DNA of 64,000 nucleotides, from NCBI GenBank assembly GCA_945881865.1, contig CAMCVK010000001.1, positions 457,038-521,037 on the forward strand, given 5' to 3'. Below are positions 8,033 to 16,014 of this stretch, in pieces. Position 1 is the first letter of the stretch, and each line of letters starts with the position of its first letter. A model generated the notes under the pieces. That model did no database searches. It saw nothing but the letters and a program-made list of their open reading frames with translations, and was not told the DNA's origin. This DNA comes from Fimbriimonas ginsengisoli Gsoil 348. Its GTDB lineage: Bacteria > Armatimonadota > Fimbriimonadia > Fimbriimonadales > Fimbriimonadaceae. The translations under genes and the position numbers were made by a program.

Positions 8033-8573
8033 TGGCGGTCGTTTTCGCGGCCTTTAGTTCCGGAAACTGGCCGACCGGCCGCCATTTCTTGCCGTCCGTA
8101 ACCTCCACCATGACCTCTTTTGAGGTTCGGCTAAGAAGGAAAAACGTGAACCCGCGGCCGCCCACCTTCACGTTTGGCGAGACTGGCCCGTCTACAAACG
8201 ATTCCGGCTTCAGGCGAACGACCACCCTATTTCCGGCGCTGTGGATGTCAACTACCCGGTAACTCGAACCAGAACCTTGGTTCTCGCCCGTGAAGAGGGC
8301 GAGAACCATCTGCTTCTTGAAGTCGAGTTGCGGGACTGGCTCCACATACATGTTCAAGGCTTGGGTCGAAATCTGATTGCCTCGACCCTTGTGACGCAGC
8401 CACATTTCTTCCCAGACCTTGGTGTCTCGGAAGAGTTCCACCGAGGCTTCTTCGACCAGCGTGTCGAGCCCGCTCTGGGAATCGATCAACTTGACCGGCG
8501 GTTCTTTCTCGGCGTTTGCCATCGCACTGGCGATCGCAATGGCCGCCCCGACTATCTTCAACGCGAGCATCAT
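8022..8573 (-). CDS. exported PrcB-like protein
   Basis: 183 residues with an N-terminal hydrophobic signal (ALKIVGAAIAIASAMANA). The mature region follows the pattern of the PrcB C-terminal domain: an early WEEMWLRHKG, a central PQLDFKKQMVLALFTGENQGSGSSYRVVDI, a strand VVRLKP, and a terminal beta segment. The family is known from the Treponema PrcB subunit of dentilisin and from many uncharacterised envelope proteins. GGGAG lies upstream of the start. The neighbour on the same strand is the Mpa-like ATPase, but transcription of that gene runs toward this one with only 33 nt between, so they may be co-transcribed. Function unproven. Confidence 0.55.
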   Translation of the reverse strand: MMLALKIVGAAIAIASAMANAEKEPPVKLIDSQSGLDTLVEEASVELFRDTKVWEEMWLRHKGRGNQISTQALNMYVEPVPQLDFKKQMVLALFTGENQGSGSSYRVVDIHSAGNRVVVRLKPESFVDGPVSPNVKVGGRGFTFFLLSRTSKEVMVEVTDGKKWRPVGQFPELKAAKTTATKG

Positions 8574-8606
8574 AAGTTTTTTGACTCCCGGCGGTCGAAA
8601 GAAGTT

Positions 8607-10271
8607 CTAGACGATCGTCTTTCGGCTGATCTCTTCGCCACGGTTTCGGCCGATCGGTCGCACCGAAGCGACGTTTTCGGGCGCGTAGTCCAGCAGTTGC
8701 AGCCAATCTTCCATGGTGTCGGACTTTGGAAAAATCTCGTTTTCCTTGTACTCGCGGCGGACCGCGGTCTGAAGGTCTTCGAGACTAATGCCGTCGTTTC
8801 CGGTTGGATTCGAGATCGCGCGGCGGATCGCATACTCCTTCGCCCGATCCACAATGCTGCGAATCAGGGCACCAGAAACGAGGTCCTTCAGATACAGCGT
8901 ATCGCTCGACCCGTTGCGCAGCATAACCTTCAAGAATTCGTTGGGTTTTGATTTCGCCCAAATGTCTTCCATCGTGGCCTCGACCAGTTCCTTTCGCGCG
9001 CAATCGGCGTCGCCGTTCCACTTTGCGAGCAAAGCGGGGTCAAGCGGAAGCCCGGCATGCAGGTAGATGCCGAGGATTTCTTCGCTTGCCGTTCGGTCCG
9101 GCCGGGAAATCTTGACCTTGCGGTCGATTCGGCCCGGGCGGAGAACCGCCGGGTCGATGTAGTCGGGTCGGTTGCTAGTGAGCATGAGCACGACGTTATC
9201 GAGCGTTTGCAAACCATCAAGCTCCGCGCAGAACTGCGGCACGACGGTGTTGCTGATATTCATCAGGCGACCGCTGGACCGGGTTCGCAAAACGGACTCG
9301 GCCTCGTCCATGAAGATGAAGACCAGGCGGCCATCTTTGGCCTTTTCGCGGGCGGTCTTAAAGATCTCGCGAACCATTCGCTCGGTCTCACCGAGCCACA
9401 TGTTTAGGATCTTCGGGCCGGAGATCGCCATGAAGTACTCCTTCACCGTATGGCCAACCCGCTTCGAATACTCCTGCGTCAGGTTGTAGGCGGTAGCTTT
9501 CCCGATCATCGTCTTTCCGCAACCCGGAGGTCCGTAGAGAAGAATTCCCTTCACCGGCTTCTGCTCGAAGCGCTCGAAAATCTCAGGGTGCAATAGCGGT
9601 TGCTCGATGGTCTCTCGAATCAGCGAGATGGCCTCCTTTTGGCCACCGATATTCTCCCAAGGAAGCACGGGGACGTCTTCCAAGAAGTAATCGCGCGTCT
9701 CTTGCTTTTCGAAGTGCTCGACGGCAAAGCGACCGCTGACGTCTAGCCGAAGCTCATCGCCCGCGTGAATCTTGGTTTCGGCCAGCCCGGCTCCGCGCAA
9801 AACGATGCGGCCTTCCGAACCCGGCATGTCGTTGCCAAGCCGGATGCGCTGCTCGCCAAGCACCTCGGAGACCTTCACGATCGGACCGGCCTCGCCCGAC
9901 TCCACAAGCCCCACGATGGCGTACGACTCATTGATTCGGACCCGCTGGGAGGGCCGAAGCGCATCGCGCTCGATCTTGTCGTCGGCGACCGAAACGTACT
10001 CCGTGTCACCCAATGCGATCAGCGCAAAGCCTTTATCTTTCTCCACCCAACGCAGGAAGATTCCGATGCGGTTCGCCGGTGCGGTCAGCTTTTCGTAGGC
10101 AGCTTCGTACTCGGCGAGGAGCTTTTCCGCTTCCTCGGCCTGCACGGACGACTTCTTCAGCGATTCGGAGAGTTCGCTCAGCAACGCCTGCAGGCGCGGG
10201 TTGTCCTTCGGGGCGGTCTGCTGGAGTTTTTCGAGAATTTCCAGCGACTGCGCCGTTCCGGTGGGGTTCAT
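8607..10271 (-). CDS. Mpa/ARC-type proteasomal AAA+ ATPase
   Basis: 554 residues from the ATG whose complement ends at 10271. Architecture as in mycobacterial Mpa and Rhodococcus ARC: N-terminal coiled coil (about 10-65), tandem OB domains (about 68-200), one AAA+ module with Walker A GPPGCGKT (247-254), Walker B FIFMDEAES (about 318-326), and arginine fingers near LRPGRIDRK. A conserved C-terminal helical part includes NEFLKVMLRNGSSDTLYLKD and GALIRSIVDRAKEYAIR. Mpa unfolds pupylated substrates for the 20S proteasome and ends in a QYL motif; this protein ends KTIV, so docking may differ or be absent. No Pup/UBact, PafA, Dop or proteasome genes are in the window. Confidence 0.88.
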   Translation of the reverse strand: MNPTGTAQSLEILEKLQQTAPKDNPRLQALLSELSESLKKSSVQAEEAEKLLAEYEAAYEKLTAPANRIGIFLRWVEKDKGFALIALGDTEYVSVADDKIERDALRPSQRVRINESYAIVGLVESGEAGPIVKVSEVLGEQRIRLGNDMPGSEGRIVLRGAGLAETKIHAGDELRLDVSGRFAVEHFEKQETRDYFLEDVPVLPWENIGGQKEAISLIRETIEQPLLHPEIFERFEQKPVKGILLYGPPGCGKTMIGKATAYNLTQEYSKRVGHTVKEYFMAISGPKILNMWLGETERMVREIFKTAREKAKDGRLVFIFMDEAESVLRTRSSGRLMNISNTVVPQFCAELDGLQTLDNVVLMLTSNRPDYIDPAVLRPGRIDRKVKISRPDRTASEEILGIYLHAGLPLDPALLAKWNGDADCARKELVEATMEDIWAKSKPNEFLKVMLRNGSSDTLYLKDLVSGALIRSIVDRAKEYAIRRAISNPTGNDGISLEDLQTAVRREYKENEIFPKSDTMEDWLQLLDYAPENVASVRPIGRNRGEEISRKTIV

Positions 10272-10279
10272 AGGAATAA

Positions 10280-11368
10280 CTACGACGAACCGGGCCCGGT
10301 AATCCCGGTGGAGGGCAGAGTTTCCGTGGTTCCGCGCTTCAGCCGCATCACGACGTCGTGGCAAAACGCATCGACGTAGGTCTGCAGCTCGGGGCTCGCC
10401 AAAAACCGCTTTCGGAAGTCGAGGCTTCGAAGATAGACGACGTTGGGTTCCAAGCCACTCGCCTGGGCAACTTCGACCTCGGGGAGTTTTGCCACGTGGA
10501 GCATCGCGAACAGAGCGAGGTCCAACCAGCGCACGTCTGGCAGCGGTTCAAACTTCCTGGCGCGGTTAAGAATCAGGCGGCTCAGGTCCCACGCGGGCGT
10601 GTCCGAGAAGAACGGGTTGAGGACTCCGCAGGCTCTGAGGGCGCCCGCCGGACCCGCGAACGAAGACTCTTCGGCTCGAAGCCGCGTTACCGCCCCGACG
10701 ATCGTGCAGCAATTCCCCACGAGGTACGAGCCGATGATCTCGGCCAGGTCGGGAAATATCTCCAGGTCCGCGACCTCGGCAAGGCGCGAGAACACCGCTT
10801 TCCGTTCGCCGACGTTCGGTTGATGAATCGGGGTGATGCGCCAGTCATCAAGGTTGGGGAGCAGCCCTTTCATGGCGCGGCTGACAGTATGAGACGTGAA
10901 CGCCAGCAGCGTCGGGCGACCCGCTCGCACCCGGCGCTCGAGAATCACTCGGATCTCGTTTTTGTAACGCACTCGCTCGAAAATCTCGTGCGCGTTGTCC
11001 AGGATGAGAGGCGCGGTTGGATCGAGCCGATGGGCCGCCGACACAAGCATCTGCGGACTCAAGACTTCCGTTTTAACCCCTTGAGTTCGCTCGAAGAGGC
11101 TCGTGACCACTTCCAAAAGGTGGGTCTTGCCCCACCCGCTCGGGCCTACGAGCGCGAGCGCCGGTTCGCACCCGCGCACGAACCGGAGACAGGCCTCAAC
11201 GGCCTCAACGTTTCCGGCGTACTCGGCAAGACTGCCAAATGACAATCTGCGTTCTCCCCCGAGCACATCCGAAAGACGAGGTACAGCTTCCGCTGAAGTT
11301 TGGTTAAGGTTTGCCAAAAATTTAATGTCCCCCATGTTCGTATTTCTTGGCTGTACAAGGATTGTCAT
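10280..11368 (-). CDS. DnaA/Hda-like AAA+ ATPase
   Basis: About 362 residues from the ATG ending at 11368. An ATG ending at 11335 (MGDIKFLANL) is an equally good start; a TTGACG...GACAAT promoter-like pair lies just around 11345-11387. The core matches DnaA domain III: FGSLAEYAGNVEAVEA, Walker A GPSGWGKTHLL (75-82 from the longer start), then LILDNAHEIFE where DnaA has LLIDDIQFL, then a lid region. The C-terminus has a helical region that does not show the DnaA box-binding signature. It is a divergent relative, not the replication initiator. It ends 8 nt before the Mpa-like ATPase, implying co-expression of two AAA+ proteins. Confidence 0.7.
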   Translation of the reverse strand: MTILVQPRNTNMGDIKFLANLNQTSAEAVPRLSDVLGGERRLSFGSLAEYAGNVEAVEACLRFVRGCEPALALVGPSGWGKTHLLEVVTSLFERTQGVKTEVLSPQMLVSAAHRLDPTAPLILDNAHEIFERVRYKNEIRVILERRVRAGRPTLLAFTSHTVSRAMKGLLPNLDDWRITPIHQPNVGERKAVFSRLAEVADLEIFPDLAEIIGSYLVGNCCTIVGAVTRLRAEESSFAGPAGALRACGVLNPFFSDTPAWDLSRLILNRARKFEPLPDVRWLDLALFAMLHVAKLPEVEVAQASGLEPNVVYLRSLDFRKRFLASPELQTYVDAFCHDVVMRLKRGTTETLPSTGITGPGSS

Positions 11369-11459
11369 GAATTCTTGGCCTAACGTCAAGGGCAGAAATC
11401 GGCGGTTGATCCTTTACACGCAGGTTCGCCGCGCTTCCGTTATCTCGTTCTTTCTCGCA

Positions 11460-12773
11460 CTATCGCGATTTTTTAATTTTTTCCTGACCGCTAGATATCC
11501 GCTGGTTTTCCACAGGGCCATGCTGGATTTTCTTCCAGTATGTTAAGAAATCGAAGTTCGGGCTTGTGGAACCTCGGTGACATCCGGTACAGGAATCTTC
11601 CCCAGCTTTCTTGAACGGAAACCGCTTTGGCTCCCTCGCGTGCCGCTCGCCCGGACCGTGGCAGCTCTCACATCCGACGTCCGTGAGGGTCGGCGTTTTC
11701 TCCCGTGAGCGGAAGCCGCTCTCCGAATCCAGCCCAACCACGTGGCACGAAACGCAGTCCGGATCGCGCTGATGCCCGTCGGCCTCGAGCGTCTTCAGCG
11801 CAGTTGCGTGCCGCGACCCCTTCCATATGGCGTGCTCCTGCGTATGGCAGGGCAGACAGGCTTCTGAGCCGACGTAGCGGTCGGTTACTGTGCGGGGCAA
11901 GGCGTCCAGCAGGCCAGCGTCGGCCACACGTCGGAGGTACGTCTGGTAGATGACGGCCACCTTTGGGTCGTCGTCATATTCCGGCCCGAGGCGGATCGCC
12001 CGGTACTCGGTTAGGGCTCCGTCCTGAAACTTAAACCGCAGAACATGCTTCCCTTGCTCACCCACGGCGACGAGCAGGGTCTTGCCGACCGGAATCGGCG
12101 CGGCGAGCGGCTCTCCCGTCTGCCGAAAAACGACGAGCCGCAGGTCTGGGTTTTGCTCGGCCAGCGTCGTCGCGGCTTCCTTTCCGCCGTCAGTCAGCAG
12201 GATGGGCACGGCGCCCGACGGCAGCTGGGCAATGAACTCCTCGGCCGCCTCGGCGGACCCACGGGCCGATTCTCCTAACGCCCGAAACGCCGCCGGATTC
12301 ACCAAAACCCCGCCAACCGTGAACGGCCCCTTCGTGATGGACGGCACCACGGGCAGCCGATCGGAAGGCGTCAGGCTTCCCGAAAGAAGCCGACCGTCGA
12401 GGCGCGTTATCAGCGATGAAAGGTTGGCGACCCCGAGCACGGCATCGGCCCCCGAGAGTAGGACGGCATCGGCTTTGGCGGAGACAAGCGTCTCGGCGAG
12501 AGCATCCGCCTTCATCTCGTCCTGCGGGCCGGCGGCAACCGCAAGGCCACCACTGTCGAGAATGAGCGCGTTACCGGTGGCAAGCTGACGGATTGCCGAA
12601 ACTCGCCGACGGATGCCGCCGGACATCGGCTTGGTGCAACCGCAAGGAGAAAGATAGCCGTCGGTCTGGCCGCCGATGATTACGGTCCATTCGGGTGCGC
12701 TGGCCTTTTGCGACGAGAATCCGACGACGGCAGAGAGGACACCGAGCGCGGCAAAAAGCGTCGCCGCCTTCAT
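11460..12773 (-). CDS. exported tetraheme cytochrome c554-like protein with nucleotidase-like N-terminal part
   Basis: 437 residues from the ATG that overlaps the upstream stop (ATGA); the longer frame is a shadow. Signal-like N-terminus, then WTVIIGGQTDGYLSPCGCTKPMSGG..., a C-x-C motif (Cys44, Cys46) followed by GG-x-RRR. About 220 residues follow with alternating strands reminiscent of 5'-nucleotidase/metallophosphatase proteins (LILDSGG, AVLLSGADAVLG). The C-terminal 130 residues hold four CxxCH heme sites at about 306-310, 340-344, 368-372 and 395-399, with spaced extra His residues (GSRHATALK, GERHA), as in cytochrome c554 proteins. Probable periplasmic electron carrier; substrate unknown. 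Confidence 0.7.
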   Translation of the reverse strand: MKAATLFAALGVLSAVVGFSSQKASAPEWTVIIGGQTDGYLSPCGCTKPMSGGIRRRVSAIRQLATGNALILDSGGLAVAAGPQDEMKADALAETLVSAKADAVLLSGADAVLGVANLSSLITRLDGRLLSGSLTPSDRLPVVPSITKGPFTVGGVLVNPAAFRALGESARGSAEAAEEFIAQLPSGAVPILLTDGGKEAATTLAEQNPDLRLVVFRQTGEPLAAPIPVGKTLLVAVGEQGKHVLRFKFQDGALTEYRAIRLGPEYDDDPKVAVIYQTYLRRVADAGLLDALPRTVTDRYVGSEACLPCHTQEHAIWKGSRHATALKTLEADGHQRDPDCVSCHVVGLDSESGFRSREKTPTLTDVGCESCHGPGERHAREPKRFPFKKAGEDSCTGCHRGSTSPNFDFLTYWKKIQHGPVENQRISSGQEKIKKSR

Positions 12774-14383
12774 CCCGCCGCGCCCTGAAATGGGAGCAGA
12801 AGCTTGGGTTGCTTGGGATCGTCGGTGAGGATCGTGATCGTGCCGGTGATCGGCCCGAATGGTGCCTTGCCAAGATAGGTGACTTCGAGCTTGTATTCGT
12901 CGGCCGGTGTCTTGTCCGAGGTGGCGGCGAACTTGAGCGAGATTTCGGCGGAATCCGCCGTTGCCGACCGAATCTTGAAGGGCCTTCCGGGGCGGCTGAC
13001 CAAAGTCGAAAACTTCTTGACGCCCGCAGGAAGCTGGCCCATGAACACCTCGTTCGGCAGGCAGATAATCCCGCGCTGGACGAAGAATGTGGTGCGCGTG
13101 ACGGGTTGCGACCGGTCGTCCGTGGGAACACTCACGCCGACCATCCGGCGACCGGTGAGGTTCTTCGGATCTATGGTGATGAGATACCGGGTCCCAGTGC
13201 GCGCTCGCTTCCCTTCCCGCATCTCGGGGTCGTCGAGCTCGCCGCTCCACGGCAACATTCGGAACGTCGTTTCGATGCCGTCGATGTGGGTCTTTTCGGT
13301 CTTTGCGTTCCCCGCGAGCGGTGTTTGAAGGATCACTTCGGCGGTGCCAGGCTTGTCATCGAGCACGAGCACGACGCCATTTGGCGCAAACCACCGGAAC
13401 TTCGGCCGAATGAACACCTTCAGAGGAAAAGTCCTGGCCGGCTCTTCGGTGTCGTTCGTGAAGAGGATGAGCTTCTTGTTGAGTTCGCCAACAAAGTCGG
13501 TGGTGTCGATATAAGGACGGATGAAAATGGTTTCGCCAGGCTTCACCGTGCCGGGCGGAACGGCTCTCACACAGCCGCAGTCGCCTTGGGTGCGGTAGTT
13601 CATCACCCCGGTGCCGTTGTTTGTAATCTGGATCGAATACGGTGCCGTCTGGCCCTGAACGACCTCGCCGGCATCCAAGTTGCCGGCCTCGGTGGCAAGC
13701 TTCGCGGTTCCAGCCGATACCTTCGACCTATCCTGAACTGCCTTCCGCAACGTCGCCACGATGGCTAGGTTCGACTTGATCGTATCGAGGTCGAGCGGGA
13801 AGATGCCGACGCGCGCACCCGAAGGCAAATCGGTGCGGCTGCCCGCCGCACCAAACAATGGACTCTCGCCCAGGCCCAGGAAGCTCGCAACGGCGTGGAT
13901 GATTTCGTTGCGAACCTCCACCGGTTTGGTCGGCTCGGCGGGAGCCCCGCGAGAGAGTCCGATGACGACTTCCAGACGAGGAGACGTGCCTTCCGAAAAA
14001 ATGCTCACGGCGCCGGCCGGCAGTCCGGTGGCTACGTTCAGGTTCAGTTTTGGCTCAAAGCTAACTTTAATGGTGGCTTTCTTGGCCACCGTGATGCGGG
14101 GCATCGTGGGGAAACGTGCCCACTGGGCGATCGCCTCGTCCCGCGCCTGCTCAAAGACGGGCTTTGTGCCAGCAGGAATGTTTCGGTCGTCCCATTCCAG
14201 CCGAATCTCGGACCCCGGCAGGCGGTCGAGCAGGCGCCCGGCTTTCTCGAACTGACCGGCGGCAAGCGCCGTTTGTGCGGCCAGGCAGACCCGTTGAAAC
14301 TCGGGATGGACTCCCGGCGGAAACGAGATGACCGGCGTTTCTTGCGCCACGGTCGCCACGAGAAAACAGAGGGCAAGGGTCAT
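12770..14383 (-). CDS. exported DUF1573-domain protein with a matrixin-like remnant
   Basis: 537 residues with an N-terminal signal (LALCFLVATVAQ). The middle (about residues 225-300) fits DUF1573: LDAGEVVQGQTAPYSIQITNN, then NYRTQGDCGCVRA and IRPYIDT, with the family's Cys-G-Cys. Residues about 155-172 read RNEIIHAVASFLGLGES, resembling the HExGHxxGxxH zinc site of matrixins but with the first His and third His lost, so proteolytic activity is doubtful. A second Ig-like segment forms the C-terminus. The stop overlaps the cytochrome gene start by 4 nt, so the two proteins are co-translated and probably work together in the periplasm. Confidence 0.65.
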   Translation of the reverse strand: MTLALCFLVATVAQETPVISFPPGVHPEFQRVCLAAQTALAAGQFEKAGRLLDRLPGSEIRLEWDDRNIPAGTKPVFEQARDEAIAQWARFPTMPRITVAKKATIKVSFEPKLNLNVATGLPAGAVSIFSEGTSPRLEVVIGLSRGAPAEPTKPVEVRNEIIHAVASFLGLGESPLFGAAGSRTDLPSGARVGIFPLDLDTIKSNLAIVATLRKAVQDRSKVSAGTAKLATEAGNLDAGEVVQGQTAPYSIQITNNGTGVMNYRTQGDCGCVRAVPPGTVKPGETIFIRPYIDTTDFVGELNKKLILFTNDTEEPARTFPLKVFIRPKFRWFAPNGVVLVLDDKPGTAEVILQTPLAGNAKTEKTHIDGIETTFRMLPWSGELDDPEMREGKRARTGTRYLITIDPKNLTGRRMVGVSVPTDDRSQPVTRTTFFVQRGIICLPNEVFMGQLPAGVKKFSTLVSRPGRPFKIRSATADSAEISLKFAATSDKTPADEYKLEVTYLGKAPFGPITGTITILTDDPKQPKLLLPFQGAAG

Positions 14384-14386
14384 GTG

Positions 14387-15503
14387 TTACTCCACGTAGT
14401 CGTCTTCGGCCGGCTTCTTCTTCAGGAACGCTTCGATAAAACCGTCGATGTCGCCATCCATCACTCCCGTGACGTTTGCCGTCTCGTGCCCGGTACGGTG
14501 ATCTTTCACCATCGTATAGGGCTGCATGACGTAGCTGCGGATTTGCCGTCCCCATGCTGCCGGGCCGCCGTCATTCTTAAGTGCATTCACCTTGTCCAGG
14601 GTGTCCGCTTTCTCCAGCGCGATCAGCTTGCCTAGGAGGACGGACATGGCCGTTGCGCGGTTCTTGTGCTGGCTTCGTTCGTTCTGGCACGACACGACGA
14701 TGCCGGTCGGAAGGTGCGTGATCCGAACCGCCGACTCCGTTTTGTTAACGTGCTGGCCGCCCGCGCCGCCCGCCCGAAGGGTTTCGACCTTTAGGTCATC
14801 CGGGTTGATCTGGACTTCGGACTCCTCGATTTCCGGCAAAACTTCGATCTTCGCGAACGAGGTGTGCCGCCGAGCGTTGGCATCGAATGGCGAGATGCGC
14901 ACAAGCCGATGCACGCCGCTCTCCGCCTTCGCAAACCCGTAAGCATTCTCCCCAGAAATCTGCATCTGAACCGACCGGTAACCGGTGACGTCGCCGGGCG
15001 TTTCAGCGATGACCTCGATCTTAAAGCCCTTGCGTTCGGCCCATCGAACGTACATTCGCTGCAAAATGGCCGCCCAGTCGCAGGCTTCGCTTCCGCCGGC
15101 GCCCGCGTTGACTTCCAACATGCAGTTGCGGCCGTCGTACTCGCCGGTGAGCAAGGTCCGAAGCTCGTAAGTATCCAGCCGACCCAGCAAGGAAAGAGCC
15201 ATGCCATCGGCTTCCGATTCCGTATCGGGGTCTGGATCGGCACGAAGCATGTCGTATAGCTCGCTAATGTCCAGGTCCATTTTGGTGAGCTCGTTGAGCG
15301 GGTTCACCGTGTTCCGGAGGCGCGAGAGGGCTTGCAGGACCTTGTTGGCCTGGTCTGGGTTGTCCCAAAAAGTGGGTTCCGAAGAGCGAGTCTCTAGCTC
15401 TTCAATTTCGCGCAAAAGTCGAGGGTAGTCAAAGATGCCCCCTAATAGCGTCTAGACGCGATCGCGCCCCAGACAGCGCTTCCTGCTGCTCGAAAGTCAA
15501 CAT
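14387..15503 (-). CDS. prfB: peptide chain release factor 2, expressed by +1 frameshift
   Basis: Reads UGA and UAA stops and triggers peptide release. The main frame (14387-15415) has the RF2 recognition tripeptide SPF in [13 protein letters not shown] and the GGQ motif in [12 protein letters not shown]. No good start exists in that frame near its 5' end. Zero frame opens at ATG 15503-15501 and runs 24 codons to CTT TGA (15434-15429), giving [12 protein letters not shown]...IRGHL. A +1 shift at CTT continues as [13 protein letters not shown]. The joined protein is about 371 residues, close to E. coli RF2 (365). The site is the classic autoregulatory one: low RF2 favours the shift. Three bases separate its stop from the DUF1573 gene. 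Confidence 0.93.
15428..15443 (-). promoter_or_regulatory. RF2 programmed +1 frameshift site
   Basis: On the minus strand the sequence is AGGGGGCATCTTTGAC: an internal Shine-Dalgarno-like AGGGGG followed three bases later by CTT-TGA-C. This matches the conserved prfB recoding signal, in which tRNA-Leu slips from CUU to UUU when UGA decoding is slow. Confidence 0.92.
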
Positions 15504-15512
15504 ACCAAGGTC

Positions 15513-15518
15513 AATATA
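15513..15518 (-). promoter_or_regulatory. putative -10 box upstream of prfB
   Basis: TATATT on the minus strand ends nine bases before the prfB ATG; no Shine-Dalgarno sequence separates them, so the transcript would be leaderless or have a 1-3 nt leader. Confidence 0.4.
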
Positions 15519-15529
15519 CCGGGGTTTGG

Positions 15530-15988
15530 CTAACTGATCTCTCCCTTAGGCAGTGCGATGACCGCGAGGAAGACGCAAAGCAGGATCCAAACGATCGGAA
15601 GCAGCCAAATAAACGAGTCAGGATATTCCGGCGTTGGGCTGCTCTTCGCCAGCGCGGAGAGGAAGCTCTGCTGTATCCGCAGATACAAGAAGATCCCCGT
15701 GGTCATCGCGCCCGCGACGAATCCGCACGCCCCGGCCAGCCCGAAGCGACGCGTTGAAATGAGCCCGACGATGATTGCCGGCCCGCCGCCGGCGGCGAAG
15801 CACGCGGCCAACCAGAAAGTTTGCTCAATCTTTTGAAAGGCGAGGAACGGCCAGATCGTGAGCAGGTATCCGACAACGCTCGCGATGAGGAAGCCGCTGC
15901 AGCCGAAAAGCATCTGCTTATCCATGTCCTGAGCGGTTTGCTCGGGAACATCCAGTTTTTCGTCGGTTTGCAGCGGCTCAAAGGCCAT
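15530..15988 (-). CDS. four-helix membrane protein
   Basis: 152 residues. A polar N-terminus of about 27 residues is followed by four hydrophobic segments (about 28-50, 57-77, 82-103 and 128-148). The second and third are Gly/Ala-rich (LAACFAAGGGPAIIVGL, AGACGFVAGAMTTGIF). No catalytic motif is visible and the family is not recognised. A perfect TATAAT on the same strand ends six bases before the ATG with no ribosome-binding site, so this gene looks leaderless. It lies between the clostripain-like gene upstream and prfB downstream, with separate promoters for each. Confidence 0.7.
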   Translation of the reverse strand: MAFEPLQTDEKLDVPEQTAQDMDKQMLFGCSGFLIASVVGYLLTIWPFLAFQKIEQTFWLAACFAAGGGPAIIVGLISTRRFGLAGACGFVAGAMTTGIFLYLRIQQSFLSALAKSSPTPEYPDSFIWLLPIVWILLCVFLAVIALPKGEIS

Positions 15989-15994
15989 GCGGCC

Positions 15995-16000
15995 ATTATA
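15995..16000 (-). promoter_or_regulatory. -10 box (TATAAT) of a leaderless gene
   Basis: Consensus TATAAT on the minus strand, six bases before the ATG of the membrane protein at 15530-15988. It overlaps nothing else and no Shine-Dalgarno is present. Confidence 0.55.
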
Positions 16001-16014
16001 TGCGCTGGCTCAAT

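Noticed and set aside
10358..11242. Plus-strand frame of 294 residues opposite the DnaA-like gene
   Set aside because: Antisense shadow; the minus frame has Walker A and DnaA-like motifs.
12774..13250. N-terminal extension of the cytochrome frame
   Set aside because: Arg/His-rich shadow of the DUF1573 gene; the true signal peptide starts at 12773.
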